Positions 30,559-40,858 of a stretch of DNA of 64,000 nt are shown one piece after another. Every line of letters begins with the position of its first letter. The stretch's first letter is position 1. This DNA comes from Saccharomycopsis crataegensis. Taxonomy: Eukaryota; Ascomycota; Saccharomycetes; Ascoideales; Saccharomycopsidaceae. The notes below the pieces were generated by a model that did not search any database, was not told the DNA's origin, and saw only the letters and a program-made list of their open reading frames with translations. The translations under genes and the position numbers were made by a program. Location of the stretch: assembly GCF_037102585.1 (NCBI RefSeq), contig NW_027043819.1, forward strand, positions 62,001 to 126,000, written 5' to 3'.

Positions 30559-32055
30559 TGTGATAATAAATTGATGAGATCGTTTTTTTTTTGAAAAAAT
30601 TTTTTTTTTGGATTAAAGTAGAAGGTGAAATTTCGTCTTAAGCCAGAATAAAGAAGAAATGGAAATAGAAAAAAATAGCAATTAGTTGAATAATTGTCTT
30701 AAGTTATTGACCAAACACAAATTCTCTGAATAATATTATGAAGAACACGACAGCAAAGTTCATGTAAGAATGACAAAACTCTCTATGAAGCACAAGATAA
30801 TAGTCTAACGGACTGTATTTCTAGAACAAGCAAAAAGGGGCTTTTCTATTGAATATTTATATTCCAAAAGCTATTGCAAGAAAAGAATTGGAGGTGAAAA
30901 AGTTTCCTTGGGAATTTTTCATATAAAATTTTTTTTTACTCTTCGGAAGATCAGTGGTGCGCGAAGCAAATCTATCTCATAAAGAAGGAAGAATAAGAAC
31001 AAAAGAAAAAAGGTATGAAATGCGAATTGTTTCCCATCTTTTCATTTTATGATTGCAACAAATATTACGATTGATATTTTCATATTTTTTTAGTACAGGT
31101 GTACATTTAATTGGTGTGTCGCACTCGTTTAGCTATGAGGAGTGGTCGTCAGGAACTATTCCTATCTTGGTGTACCACTCCGGTGGTATAATGAGTTACC
31201 AGATCATCAATTAAAAGTTCATTAGGAGACGTAATAAATCCTCTCATTAATTTTAAGCTCCGTGTAACTATCAAAGGACATTGCTTCTAGTAAAGTTTCC
31301 AGAAGTTTAGCAATACTTTGCCTGAGCTGCTAATAATCTCCCATATAACCCCATATCTGTCCGGCAATGCGTGATGATAGTCACGTTTCCACTCCGGAGG
31401 TCGGCGATAAACACATACTATCGGCCACCAATGGGGCTGAACTCCCCTTATTACACAGCGAGGCGCCCGAGGTCAACATGCGTGAGGGCTTCAGGGGGAA
31501 ATTAAAGAGATATTTTTGTTTGTTTTTTTCTTTGCCTTCTTCAGCTGTAAATTTGGGTGCGGTTTTCATAAATTATTCCAACCAGTGTCTTCGTCCGTAA
31601 ATACCACCTTCAATCTCAGGATTTTAGTTCTTTTTTAATGATCAGTGACTTCCCATATCTCCATCCCATAATATATCCCACTACGAAACTTCGCGAATAA
31701 TACTCAACCATTTGGTTGAATTTCTAAGCCTTGCAATTGGTGTAGTCGTACGGAAATCAATCTTCAACTGCTCCATAAATTCTTGCCACACCAGGGTCTC
31801 TTCATCTATGGATTATGCGTTTGACATCAACTATGTGCGGGTAAAAAATATTTACTATTCGCACATCGTTACTGTGCTTGTTTACTTTTTTGTTTGTTTT
31901 TGTTTTTGTTTTTGTTTACATTTTATTTTTCCTGTTTTTTCTGTGGACAATTTTCTTTCTCAGGGTACATCCACAATACACGTTAAGATCAGCTAACTGA
32001 CCGGTGCTTGGAATATATTTTTATTTGCGACCTTCTTGCTATTGGCTCTGATAGC
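30559..32055. other. Intergenic: divergent promoters of EMG1 and IQG1
   Basis: This 1.5 kb holds two divergent promoters. It has A/T tracts, a TTTTTG-type repeat at 31890-31918 and an 8-bp inverted repeat (GGAGTGGT/ACCACTCC) at 31139-31181 with a 27-bp loop. Small open frames at 31367-31600 and 31712-31996 show no protein features. No RNA gene is recognised. Confidence 0.55.
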
Positions 32056-35000
32056 ATGGTTAGACCTACTTCTTCTCCAAAAAAAAATAGTAGGTTGGCT
32101 GCCAGATATTTGGAGAATATTACTGATCAATCTAATAACCTTAACCCTGTGGTTTTATCGAAGAATACTGAAAATAATATACTAGATCCAGATCTGGTTA
32201 AGCGAAAATTGGAATCTCCTTTGAGCTCCCCGAAGAGATCAAAGTCATTTAAACGCTACCAGGACAGTCCTCCTGCCAATAAACCTACATCTATGAATTC
32301 GAATGCTTTGAGATCTCCGGTGATGGTAGTCAACAAATCCAAAGAACCAGAAGACCTTGGAAACCTATATTCTAGGGATAGATTGAAATCCGTTGACAAT
32401 AACAAGAAAGTACAAAACTTCGAGGACAAGGAGAATGATGATCATGGCTTGCCAAACATCCAAAATTTGCACTTGAAAACGTCAACCGATAACACTAAAA
32501 CCAGTCCAAGCCCCAGTCCAAGAAGACTGCCATCAAGATTGGTAGGAGTCTCAAGAATTGAAAGTAGAAACAATGATACCAACAACAAAAAATTCAATTT
32601 TCTTGACGAATTGGAAAGCTTCAATGAAAAAAGAAAGAATAACCAAGTCAGTTTGAAGAAGACCCACTCAATTGCCCAAGGAAGGACCCCAAAAGGTAAT
32701 AAAGGTTACGAATTTTTATGCAGAGTTGCAGAAATTAAACAGTGGATTGAAGAATGCCTCGGAGAAAAGATTGCCTCAACGTTGGAATTGTCAAAGGATG
32801 GTTTGAAAAATGGGGTTATCTTAGCTAAAGTCACAAAACATTTTGTTCCAGAATTGGTGAAAAGGATCATTCCTGCAAATTCCAGAGGAGCTATTGAATA
32901 CAGACATACCGAAAACATTGTCCATTTCTTCTACTTTTTGGATTACATTGATATGCCAGACTTATTTAGATTTGAATTGACAGATTTGTATGATGGTAAA
33001 AACATCCCAAAAGTTATCTTTTGTCTTTACGCTTTGTGTTTTATGCTAAGTCAACAAGATGATGCCCCCAAATTGAAGAGTTTAGTTGGTAAACTAGCTT
33101 TTGAAGAATCAGATATCAAAAATTCTGAGAGAAGACTAAAAGAAGCCAGTGTTCCGGATTTTGGCAGTTTTGAACCTCTTATGAAATCATTAGAATTGGA
33201 AAATGGATTTTTTACCAAAGCCCAAGAAGAAGAGCCTGAAAGACAACAAATCACTCAAGAAAATATTAGCATTAGTTTGGATGAGTCGCCACTTGATATG
33301 AATACCCAACTGCGATTAGAACTCTCCGAAATCCATGAAGACGAACCATTGGCCCTGATTCCTAAAGTTAGAAAAATAATTTCAAAGCCTAAGATTCAAA
33401 TGGAGCCAGAGGAAGAAGAGGATATGCACGAAGAAGAAGAAAATAATCATGTGCGTTTCACACAATCCACTCTCAGAAGAGTTGATAGTATTAAGAAGCC
33501 AACTTATAATGATTTTTCTGCCGTCGAAATTGAAGACACTACCATAATTCAAGAACAAGTTAGTGAAGATATGTCGGAAAATGAACTTGATTACGTTCTT
33601 CGAAATATTATTGAAGTCCAGTCTCTTGGCCGAGGGTTCATTGCACGTTTCCAGGTTTTTGTGAAAACTACAATGTTAAAAACTTTTGCTGCTGATATCA
33701 TTCAACTTCAATCTATTGCAAGAAAGAATTTATTTATGAAATCAAATAAGGCCAAAATATTGGCAAAGAAGAAGAAAAGAAGGGTTAATGGAAATTTCAT
33801 TATCCATCTCCAAGCTAAAGTCAGAGGTAGCTTAGTTAGAAGACAAATCATGGTTAATCTTATAGAAATAAAGAGGGAAAAATACCAAATCGTTCAATTC
33901 CAATCAATAATAAGGGGCGAAATTTCCAGATTCTTTACCGACAGCCTATTGATTGAACTTGAAGAACACGATAAAAGTATATCACAGTTCCAGGCTATTT
34001 TGAAGGGTATCTTAGTTAGAAAGGATGCTACTAAAAAGGAAATTGGGTTGCTAAAGTCAAGGAGAAAAATAATTACTTTGCAAAGCGTCATAAGAAGTAG
34101 TAATTTGAGAAGAAACATTTTATTTACAAATGAAAATTTTGAAAGTATTTCCTCTAATATCATCGAGCTTCAATCAATAATAAGAACACATTTATATCAC
34201 AAATGTCTTAATGATTTCAACTCATATCGCGCTAGTGATGATGATATCATAGTGAAATTACAATCTTTAATCAGAGGTAAACTAGTTCGTGACAGATGCA
34301 AAGATATTTATTATAATATTTATAAGGCAAGGAGTGAGATTATGGAAATTCAAATGGTCGCTAGGGGTGGCTTATCTCGTCAAAGACTCAGCAAAATGAT
34401 TATGGGTCTCGATTATAATGATACCATTTTTGAAGAAATGACAGCAATAATCAGAGGTGGTCTAGCAAGAAATAGAATGAATAATATTTTAGATGAACTC
34501 GACCATAATTATGATGCCATAATATTACTTCAGGCGAACATAAAGGGGGTATTAACGCGATTCAAGATGGAGCTACTTTTCGATGACTTGTGGGAACATG
34601 AGAAACCAATAACCAAGTTACAGTCGATGATTAGGGGTGGTTCTGTTAGAAAAAATATGAAAGATATAGTTAACTATTATGATGCAAATGTTGACAAGGT
34701 TATCAAGATCCAAAGCTTCATCAGAGCACGTAATCAAAATGATGCTTATAGGAAATTGATTGCCACGAAGAATCCATCGTTGGCAGTTGTTCGTCAGTTT
34801 GCTTACTTGTTGAACGACACTAATAAAGATCTTGAAGAAGAGGTCAGGTTTGAGAATTTGAATCACCAAATAATGGTAAAATCTAATGAAAATTCAGAAT
34901 TGGAGAAGCACTGTAATGAATTAGACGCGAAAATTGCATTATTGGTTAAAAATAAAATTACTTTGGATGAACTCATTCATCAAAATAAGAAACAAGGACA

Positions 35001-37515
35001 ATTGGAATTAGAATTCAAGAAAAAAATCCAAAATGATGAAATCTTCTTGAACTCTCATAAATCTAAGAGCATGGAGTATGAAGCATTTGAGTCTTTGATA
35101 TATGTGTTGCAAACATGCCCAGAGTATTTTGTTAGGCTTTTTAGAACTTACAACACTAATTACAATGCCAAAGAAGAAATTGAAAAAATGGTGTTGATTT
35201 GTCTTGCGTACGCAGGGACTAAGGATCATTCAAAAGTTAAGTCAAGTACTACTAATGGTGTAATGTCTGCTTATCGCTTGGAACCTGAAGCTTCATATTC
35301 TTTGAGGGATGAATTTTTATTCATGAATTTGGTCATTAGTGCTATTAAAGACCATATTGGGTCTGCTAATTCTCTTGAGGACTTCTGCTTGAATTCTACT
35401 GTGCTTTCTTGGCAAAAACTTTTGAATTTTTTCAATAAATCAACCAACCAGAGGAAATTGGCTAAAAAAATTTTTGGATCATTGATAACATCCATTTCAG
35501 AAATTGATAATCTATCTATGGAAAGCAATCCTTTGAAGATTTATAAAGAAATTATCGCTACCGAGGAGCAGGAAACTGGGAAAAAGTCTATAAAACCAAG
35601 AAATGTTACTGCCGAAACTGCTATTCAGGATGCAGAAACTAGACAACAATTTATTAAGAATTTGAATCTATTACGTGAATTAACAATCAAAGTTTTGTCG
35701 ACTATTGAGGATAACATAAATTTATTACCAACTCATATTAAGACTATCTGTTTCCATACTTTTATGATTGCCAAGAAGCATTTTGCAAGTAACACTGATG
35801 GAACAAATGCTGAAGATCAAGCTTTTGCTTTTGCTTTAAGTATCTTGATGGATCACTATGTTATACCAATTATCAGTTCACCTGAAAACTATAACATTTC
35901 GTTGATCACTTTCAGCACGAAGGAAACTTTGAGTTTAAAAGCTAATTTTGGCTATATTTGTGATGTTTTAGCCCAAATAGCATCTATGACAGAATTCTCA
36001 TTATCTCAAGTTTATTATCAACCATTGAATGAATTCATACAATCATCCATTCCTATGGCCAAGAGGATCGCCCAAAGAATCTTTGATGTTGGTGATGTGG
36101 AGACTGCTTACAATATGAATATTTATAATGATTTAACTGCTAGAGTGAAGCCTTCATTGATAGTCAAAAACGTTGAATTGCTTTCTTTTAAAAATTTCAT
36201 TCAAGAATATATTGATGACATGGCGCCATCAAAATCCGATCCAATTCATGAATATGCTCAAAAATTATCCAAAGTCAGAAATATTGCGAGAGGCGACCAA
36301 ATCAGTAAAGAAGTCAGATTATTGTTGAACCCATGCATTAAGAATTTCGCAGGTGTCAAAACAAAGACATTGACTCTTGATGCTAAGAGATGTATGCTTT
36401 ATATCATGCAGGTTCAATCAACCAAGAAAAATTTGTTGGAGTTGTTACTTTCTAGAATAACTGACCGTGATGAAGAGAGGTTTGAACAAATGATGCTTCG
36501 AGAAAAGCGTAATTACCAAAGACAAGTTAGCAATCCAAATCATAAGCCTGAACCGGTTGACGATTATGAGAAAAACGAATTTAGCAAATCAACATTTATG
36601 AGAAACGTGTCGACGATGTCTTACCACCAATTGAAATCACATACTTTGGAAGTTATTTTGGAATTAGAGTCTATGGGAAAATTGAACAGAGAAAACAAAT
36701 TTCAGACTTTATTGAATGAAATTGCTTTTGATATCAAAACCAAACATGATCAAAGAATGAAGCGTGCCAAAGAAATCAGATTATCAGTCCAAACTCTTGA
36801 CTCTTTGAATGAAAAAGAAAAATACTTGAGAAACTTGTTGGAAACCTATAACAATTATATCAAAAAGTCTATGGAGGGTTTACAGGAAAGTTCATATAAC
36901 AATAGTTTGAATAAGAAAAAGAAGCTTCTACCATTCTCCAAGCAGTACTTTTATCAAAAGGCACTTAAAAGAAGAGGCAAACAATCAAAGTTTGGTGTTT
37001 ACCAATATAGCGCCAAATATTTGTACGAAAATAAGATCCTTCTTGAAATTAATGGGGTTAAACATCTTGATTTGTTGAAGGTTGATTTCATTTTTAGCTG
37101 TGATGAAGTTGGAGTTTTCATGATTGAACTTGAAGGTGGATTGATTGATGACAACTCTGTACACGATAATGATAAACGTCCAAATTTTGTATCATCAAAA
37201 ATAATCACCGGAAACGTTGCCCATATTACCAAAAGTAGGAACTCTTCATCGAGATTAACCCTAGATGATTTGTTGCAAAGCCAGTATGAAGGAAAATCGA
37301 CCATTGCTGTCTATAATGGTATTGTCAATTTTGATACGATCAATTTGTTGACCTTCATCCTCAAGAAGTTTTATGATTCTCACAGCCACAGCACCGGTAG
37401 CAACACTTTCGGCTCAAGTCTCACGAGTACCGTCAGTCTCGGAAGTCCGAAAAAACATGGATTTGCCTCTTCGTTTGCTTCATCATTCGGGACTTCCTTC
37501 GGCTCAAAGAGATGA
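32056..37515 (+). CDS. IQG1: IQGAP-family cytokinesis scaffold
   Basis: The first ATG is at 32056. The frame reaches back to a TTG at 32008, which is not a credible start. The 1819-residue protein organises actin and the contractile ring at the bud neck. Residues 1-215 are disordered, with clustered S/T-P sites (SSPKK, LSSPKRSK, SPSPSPRR) and a KEN sequence at 125-127, a likely APC/C degron. A calponin-homology actin-binding domain fills about 217-332. A basic array of about 13 IQ-like motifs (LQSLIRGKLVRDR, LQSMIRGGSVRK and others) runs from about 545 to 885, binding myosin light chain or calmodulin. A RasGAP-related domain (about 1060-1400) and a RasGAP C-terminal domain (about 1590-1750) follow. 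S. cerevisiae Iqg1 has 1495 residues, and the extra length is in the N-terminus and IQ region. Confidence 0.95.
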   Translation: MVRPTSSPKKNSRLAARYLENITDQSNNLNPVVLSKNTENNILDPDLVKRKLESPLSSPKRSKSFKRYQDSPPANKPTSMNSNALRSPVMVVNKSKEPEDLGNLYSRDRLKSVDNNKKVQNFEDKENDDHGLPNIQNLHLKTSTDNTKTSPSPSPRRLPSRLVGVSRIESRNNDTNNKKFNFLDELESFNEKRKNNQVSLKKTHSIAQGRTPKGNKGYEFLCRVAEIKQWIEECLGEKIASTLELSKDGLKNGVILAKVTKHFVPELVKRIIPANSRGAIEYRHTENIVHFFYFLDYIDMPDLFRFELTDLYDGKNIPKVIFCLYALCFMLSQQDDAPKLKSLVGKLAFEESDIKNSERRLKEASVPDFGSFEPLMKSLELENGFFTKAQEEEPERQQITQENISISLDESPLDMNTQLRLELSEIHEDEPLALIPKVRKIISKPKIQMEPEEEEDMHEEEENNHVRFTQSTLRRVDSIKKPTYNDFSAVEIEDTTIIQEQVSEDMSENELDYVLRNIIEVQSLGRGFIARFQVFVKTTMLKTFAADIIQLQSIARKNLFMKSNKAKILAKKKKRRVNGNFIIHLQAKVRGSLVRRQIMVNLIEIKREKYQIVQFQSIIRGEISRFFTDSLLIELEEHDKSISQFQAILKGILVRKDATKKEIGLLKSRRKIITLQSVIRSSNLRRNILFTNENFESISSNIIELQSIIRTHLYHKCLNDFNSYRASDDDIIVKLQSLIRGKLVRDRCKDIYYNIYKARSEIMEIQMVARGGLSRQRLSKMIMGLDYNDTIFEEMTAIIRGGLARNRMNNILDELDHNYDAIILLQANIKGVLTRFKMELLFDDLWEHEKPITKLQSMIRGGSVRKNMKDIVNYYDANVDKVIKIQSFIRARNQNDAYRKLIATKNPSLAVVRQFAYLLNDTNKDLEEEVRFENLNHQIMVKSNENSELEKHCNELDAKIALLVKNKITLDELIHQNKKQGQLELEFKKKIQNDEIFLNSHKSKSMEYEAFESLIYVLQTCPEYFVRLFRTYNTNYNAKEEIEKMVLICLAYAGTKDHSKVKSSTTNGVMSAYRLEPEASYSLRDEFLFMNLVISAIKDHIGSANSLEDFCLNSTVLSWQKLLNFFNKSTNQRKLAKKIFGSLITSISEIDNLSMESNPLKIYKEIIATEEQETGKKSIKPRNVTAETAIQDAETRQQFIKNLNLLRELTIKVLSTIEDNINLLPTHIKTICFHTFMIAKKHFASNTDGTNAEDQAFAFALSILMDHYVIPIISSPENYNISLITFSTKETLSLKANFGYICDVLAQIASMTEFSLSQVYYQPLNEFIQSSIPMAKRIAQRIFDVGDVETAYNMNIYNDLTARVKPSLIVKNVELLSFKNFIQEYIDDMAPSKSDPIHEYAQKLSKVRNIARGDQISKEVRLLLNPCIKNFAGVKTKTLTLDAKRCMLYIMQVQSTKKNLLELLLSRITDRDEERFEQMMLREKRNYQRQVSNPNHKPEPVDDYEKNEFSKSTFMRNVSTMSYHQLKSHTLEVILELESMGKLNRENKFQTLLNEIAFDIKTKHDQRMKRAKEIRLSVQTLDSLNEKEKYLRNLLETYNNYIKKSMEGLQESSYNNSLNKKKKLLPFSKQYFYQKALKRRGKQSKFGVYQYSAKYLYENKILLEINGVKHLDLLKVDFIFSCDEVGVFMIELEGGLIDDNSVHDNDKRPNFVSSKIITGNVAHITKSRNSSSRLTLDDLLQSQYEGKSTIAVYNGIVNFDTINLLTFILKKFYDSHSHSTGSNTFGSSLTSTVSLGSPKKHGFASSFASSFGTSFGSKR

Positions 37516-38533
37516 GGCATTGTTATTGCTATTACAACTTTATGATCATGAATATTATTGCTATTATTATTTTCCTATTATTTCTTTCTCTTCACACACA
37601 CGTGTGTATAAATATGTATTATTACTGTCAGTGTGAGAGTGTATTCTTTATTTGTGCTATTATTTATTTTTATTTTATTACCTGCTTTATTTTCACTTTA
37701 TTTTGATAACCACAATTGGCCTCAACTCTGAGGCAAAATATATCGACGGACATTACGAACCACTATTCAAGTGAATTGTAATCATATTTTACGTTTGTAG
37801 TTAGTATTTTTTTGATAACTTACATTCTCTGTTAATCAACCACTATTCTCAAGTGTTATCCCTGAGAAATGTACAGCACAATGTGGGGGAACTTTTTTAT
37901 TTACCCAACTCTATTTATATTCACGATATTTCATCAAACTCTTATATATTGTTGCTCTATTGTGTGTCCTTTTTGAGGAACTGATGATAATAAAGAAAGA
38001 AAGATATACTTGGAGCCGTGCAGCTTACATATGATGTGACATCCATCTGTCAAATATCTTATTATTCAGTATGGTGCCTTGCATGCCGTAACCTCAGTGC
38101 TGCACTAAAAGATGTGATAACATCAAATCCGTTTCTCAAAGAAACCTAATATTGCCACATTGACAGCATTCAGCCCAGAATTTCCTTTGTTGATAGTCCA
38201 CTGGTTCATGGGTGCATGAGCATGTTGTGGGCCGTATAGGCATTTTTGTAAAAAGAAAAAAAAACTCATAGATGGCGCATTACAGAAATAGATCAAAGTC
38301 AATATAACTCCAGAGCCGTTTTATAAGCCAGGCAAATCTGCCATAATTTCCTGTGCCTGCTTGTGAATCATATTCTGTTTTTTTTTTGTTTTTTTTTCTA
38401 CTTCTTCTGAATCGTTTCCTGTTATTTCCTTATTCCTATCTCCATCTTTTTACCCTCGATCACTATTATCTCATTTCAACTCCATCATATATACATACAA
38501 CTTAATTTTTGGATACCAAAGGGAAAACAAAAT
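37516..38533. other. Intergenic: IQG1 3' region and PFA5-like promoter
   Basis: This 1.0 kb is AT-rich. A 12-bp palindrome ACACACGTGTGT at 37596-37607, with a CACGTG core, lies 80 bp after the IQG1 stop, probably in its 3' untranslated region. T-rich stretches lie at 38374-38400. No gene is seen. Confidence 0.55.
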
Positions 38534-39928
38534 ATGGCAGCTTTCATCTCACAACTCAGAACAGTGTACTCGCGACTCCTCAAAATGTTTGTCCCGATAG
38601 GAGTCGTTGTATTTCTTGGTTACTCATCGTATGTGTTTGTCAAGCCATTAGCTATTGATTTAATTGATAATGAGCAAACTCAGCCGAGTGTCGCCATTGG
38701 ATTGATAGTCACGTATTGGATTTTGCTTTTATGTCTACTTTTCAATTGGATAATGATACTCATCAATGGACCAGGAGTCATCAATAAAAAGCTTACTCCT
38801 TACAAGTTGGTGACTTTCTATGATGAAGATGGCCATGAAATTAGACAAAATCAGTCAACACCTTCCCCGACACAACAAGCCATTCCAGATTATTTCTTTT
38901 GCGATATCAATGGATATCCATACTATTGCCCAGACTGCCAATCACTCAAGCCGCTTAGAAGCCGTCATTCCAATGAATTGGGTAAATGTGTGGCAAAAAT
39001 GGATCATTACTGTACTTGGATTGGATCAATCATTGGTAAGAAAAACTACAAGAATTTCATGCATTTTGCTTTCAACTTTTTGATATATTTCTTTTATTTC
39101 TTTATCGTTCTACTTGTTTATATCCCCCAACAAGTTAAGTACAGAAAATCCCTTGCCGCTGATGATTCTCTTCATGAAACATTTATGATTCATGAGGCTA
39201 ACCCAGTCACTAAGGAATCATTGGAATTGAAAACGAAAGTTACAACCTATATGAATCCGAATTTGGGGATATTGTTAGTGGTTTCGTTCTTTTGGGTCAT
39301 CATTTTATCAAGTTTCTGGGGACAACATGTTTGGTACCTTTCCAGAAATGAGACAACTATTGAACACCTTAAAGCTAAAAGATCTAAGAAAATCCAAAAA
39401 TTACTTGCTAAAGGTAAAAAACTTCCTTCGCATTTAGAAAGTATAAAGGACGAAAAAGTCTATGTCAATATCAAATACCATGATCAAAGATTTATTGTGG
39501 AAATTGACCACACTGATACTCCATTCAAGAAACTGACTTTCAAGCGCAATTTACAAGAAGTCTTTGGCCAAAGTAATTTACTTACCTGGTGTATTCCCCT
39601 AAATTTTACCGCCAGAAAGAAAAATGGCCAAACCGATATTGAATCACAATATTGCAAGACTTTATCGCCAGCGTTGACCTTAACCACCCAGAACGCCCCA
39701 GGCTCGAAATCCCCGGTTTCCAGTACCAATACTGGCTCCGAAAATACCCAAACTGAAAAAAATTCTTACTATGATCCATCTGTGAAGAATTCTTCCAAGT
39801 CCCAAGATGAAGAATGGTTACTCGACGAACGCTTCAGCGATGAATATTTGGAACATTTATACCAAAAAATCAATGATGGAAAATCTATCAAATTCGTGAG
39901 TACCATGGTCCTAAAGACGAACCCTTGA
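38534..39928 (+). CDS. PFA5: DHHC-type protein S-palmitoyltransferase, Pfa5-like
   Basis: This 464-residue membrane enzyme transfers palmitate to protein cysteines. Four hydrophobic segments are visible, at about 18-37, 54-77, 178-198 and 244-262. The Cys-rich core between segments 2 and 3 reads YYCPDCQSLKPLRSRHSNELGKC. The catalytic tetrapeptide is DHYC (157-160) rather than DHHC, with C160 as the acyl acceptor, then TWIGSIIGKKNYKNF. The TTxE motif is TTIE at 274-277. DHYC together with CQSLK and an incomplete zinc-ligand set resembles Pfa5 of S. cerevisiae and Candida more than Pfa3, Pfa4, Swf1 or Erf2. Akr1 also has DHYC but carries ankyrin repeats that are absent here. The C-terminal 130 residues are long, polar and variable. 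The Pfa5 assignment is by motif and is less certain than the enzyme class. Confidence 0.8.
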   Translation: MAAFISQLRTVYSRLLKMFVPIGVVVFLGYSSYVFVKPLAIDLIDNEQTQPSVAIGLIVTYWILLLCLLFNWIMILINGPGVINKKLTPYKLVTFYDEDGHEIRQNQSTPSPTQQAIPDYFFCDINGYPYYCPDCQSLKPLRSRHSNELGKCVAKMDHYCTWIGSIIGKKNYKNFMHFAFNFLIYFFYFFIVLLVYIPQQVKYRKSLAADDSLHETFMIHEANPVTKESLELKTKVTTYMNPNLGILLVVSFFWVIILSSFWGQHVWYLSRNETTIEHLKAKRSKKIQKLLAKGKKLPSHLESIKDEKVYVNIKYHDQRFIVEIDHTDTPFKKLTFKRNLQEVFGQSNLLTWCIPLNFTARKKNGQTDIESQYCKTLSPALTLTTQNAPGSKSPVSSTNTGSENTQTEKNSYYDPSVKNSSKSQDEEWLLDERFSDEYLEHLYQKINDGKSIKFVSTMVLKTNP

Positions 39929-40379
39929 GGGCTTTTAAAGTCTGTAATATCCTGGGGAACTAATTCCCTTTTGTTGCTATTTTTTTTCTTTACAAATATC
40001 CATTGTCATTGTTTTTGTGTACTATATAACAGGTTTACTTTTTAGAATATTTTTTTTTTCTTGTTTTTGTTTTAGCTATGGAGTGAGTCTATCGGTTTCC
40101 TTTATTATTCTCTAGCTTCACTTGCTCCTTGGTTAGGCAATAGTCATCTTTTGCACATTTAATATTGCTGCTCTTTTATATTACTACTTTTGATTTATTT
40201 ATTATCTATCAGTTATCTGCATCTAATATATTATACACTACATTATCACCCACCTCATTTTTCAGTCTGCTTTGTAAATAGATAAGATGTGTCTAGATCA
40301 GAAAATTTAAACATATATTAATAGCTTCCAAATGAATAAAAAGAACAAAAGAAATACCAACCTTCACAGAATATTTTTT
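39929..40379. other. Intergenic between convergent genes
   Basis: This 451 bp is T-rich on the plus strand and holds the 3' ends of the palmitoyltransferase and the small PPxY gene. Nothing else is seen. Confidence 0.55.
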
Positions 40380-40754
40380 TCAAGGTCCTTTATATCTTCC
40401 AGAATTTATCTGGTCTTGTAAGTTGCCATAAGCTTGGCCATACGATGCATTCACTTTACCAGGATACTTGGATCTTTTCTTACTTTGATTCTGCTTAACA
40501 TGATACTGTATTGGGGCGTTGGCATATGCCATAGGTTGAGGATTTCCCGGAATGATCGTTGGCCCTGTTACATTTGCATTGGGATTTGCCTCAGGAGGAT
40601 TATGAGGTAGCATGGGATCTTGAACACTATATGGCGGCGGTGGTGGTGCTTCAGACAGCATTGACTGCGAAGCTCCGTTGCTATTCAGTGATTGCGGAGC
40701 TTTGTCATGAGACTCGGATCCGCCAGAATTGCCTTTATTAGTATCATTCCACAT
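40380..40754 (-). CDS. Small Pro/Asn-rich protein with a PPxY motif
   Basis: This 124-residue frame starts at an ATG at 40754 (MWNDTNKGNSGG). Residues 37-43 read PPPPPYS and contain a PPPY motif, the usual ligand of WW domains such as those of the ubiquitin ligase Rsp5. The rest is rich in Pro, Asn, Gln and Ser, and a basic patch (KKRSKYPGK) lies near residue 92. No membrane segment or Cys is present, so it is not a CYSTM or Sna-type adaptor. Its ATG is preceded within about 20 bp by a long (TTA)n tract. I do not recognise the family. A role as an Rsp5 adaptor or substrate is only a suggestion from the motif. The composition and ATG start make it more likely a gene than the frames around it. 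Confidence 0.5.
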   Translation of the reverse strand: MWNDTNKGNSGGSESHDKAPQSLNSNGASQSMLSEAPPPPPYSVQDPMLPHNPPEANPNANVTGPTIIPGNPQPMAYANAPIQYHVKQNQSKKRSKYPGKVNASYGQAYGNLQDQINSGRYKGP

Positions 40755-40771
40755 TATTAAGTGTTCGTGTA

Positions 40772-40858
<87 letters not shown>

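Noticed and set aside
31139-31181. 8-bp inverted repeat with 27-bp loop between EMG1 and IQG1
   Set aside because: The loop is long and the arms short. No known RNA fits, and such a repeat is easily found by chance in 1.5 kb.
32008-32055. Upstream extension of IQG1
   Set aside because: It starts at TTG. The first ATG at 32056 is the sensible start.
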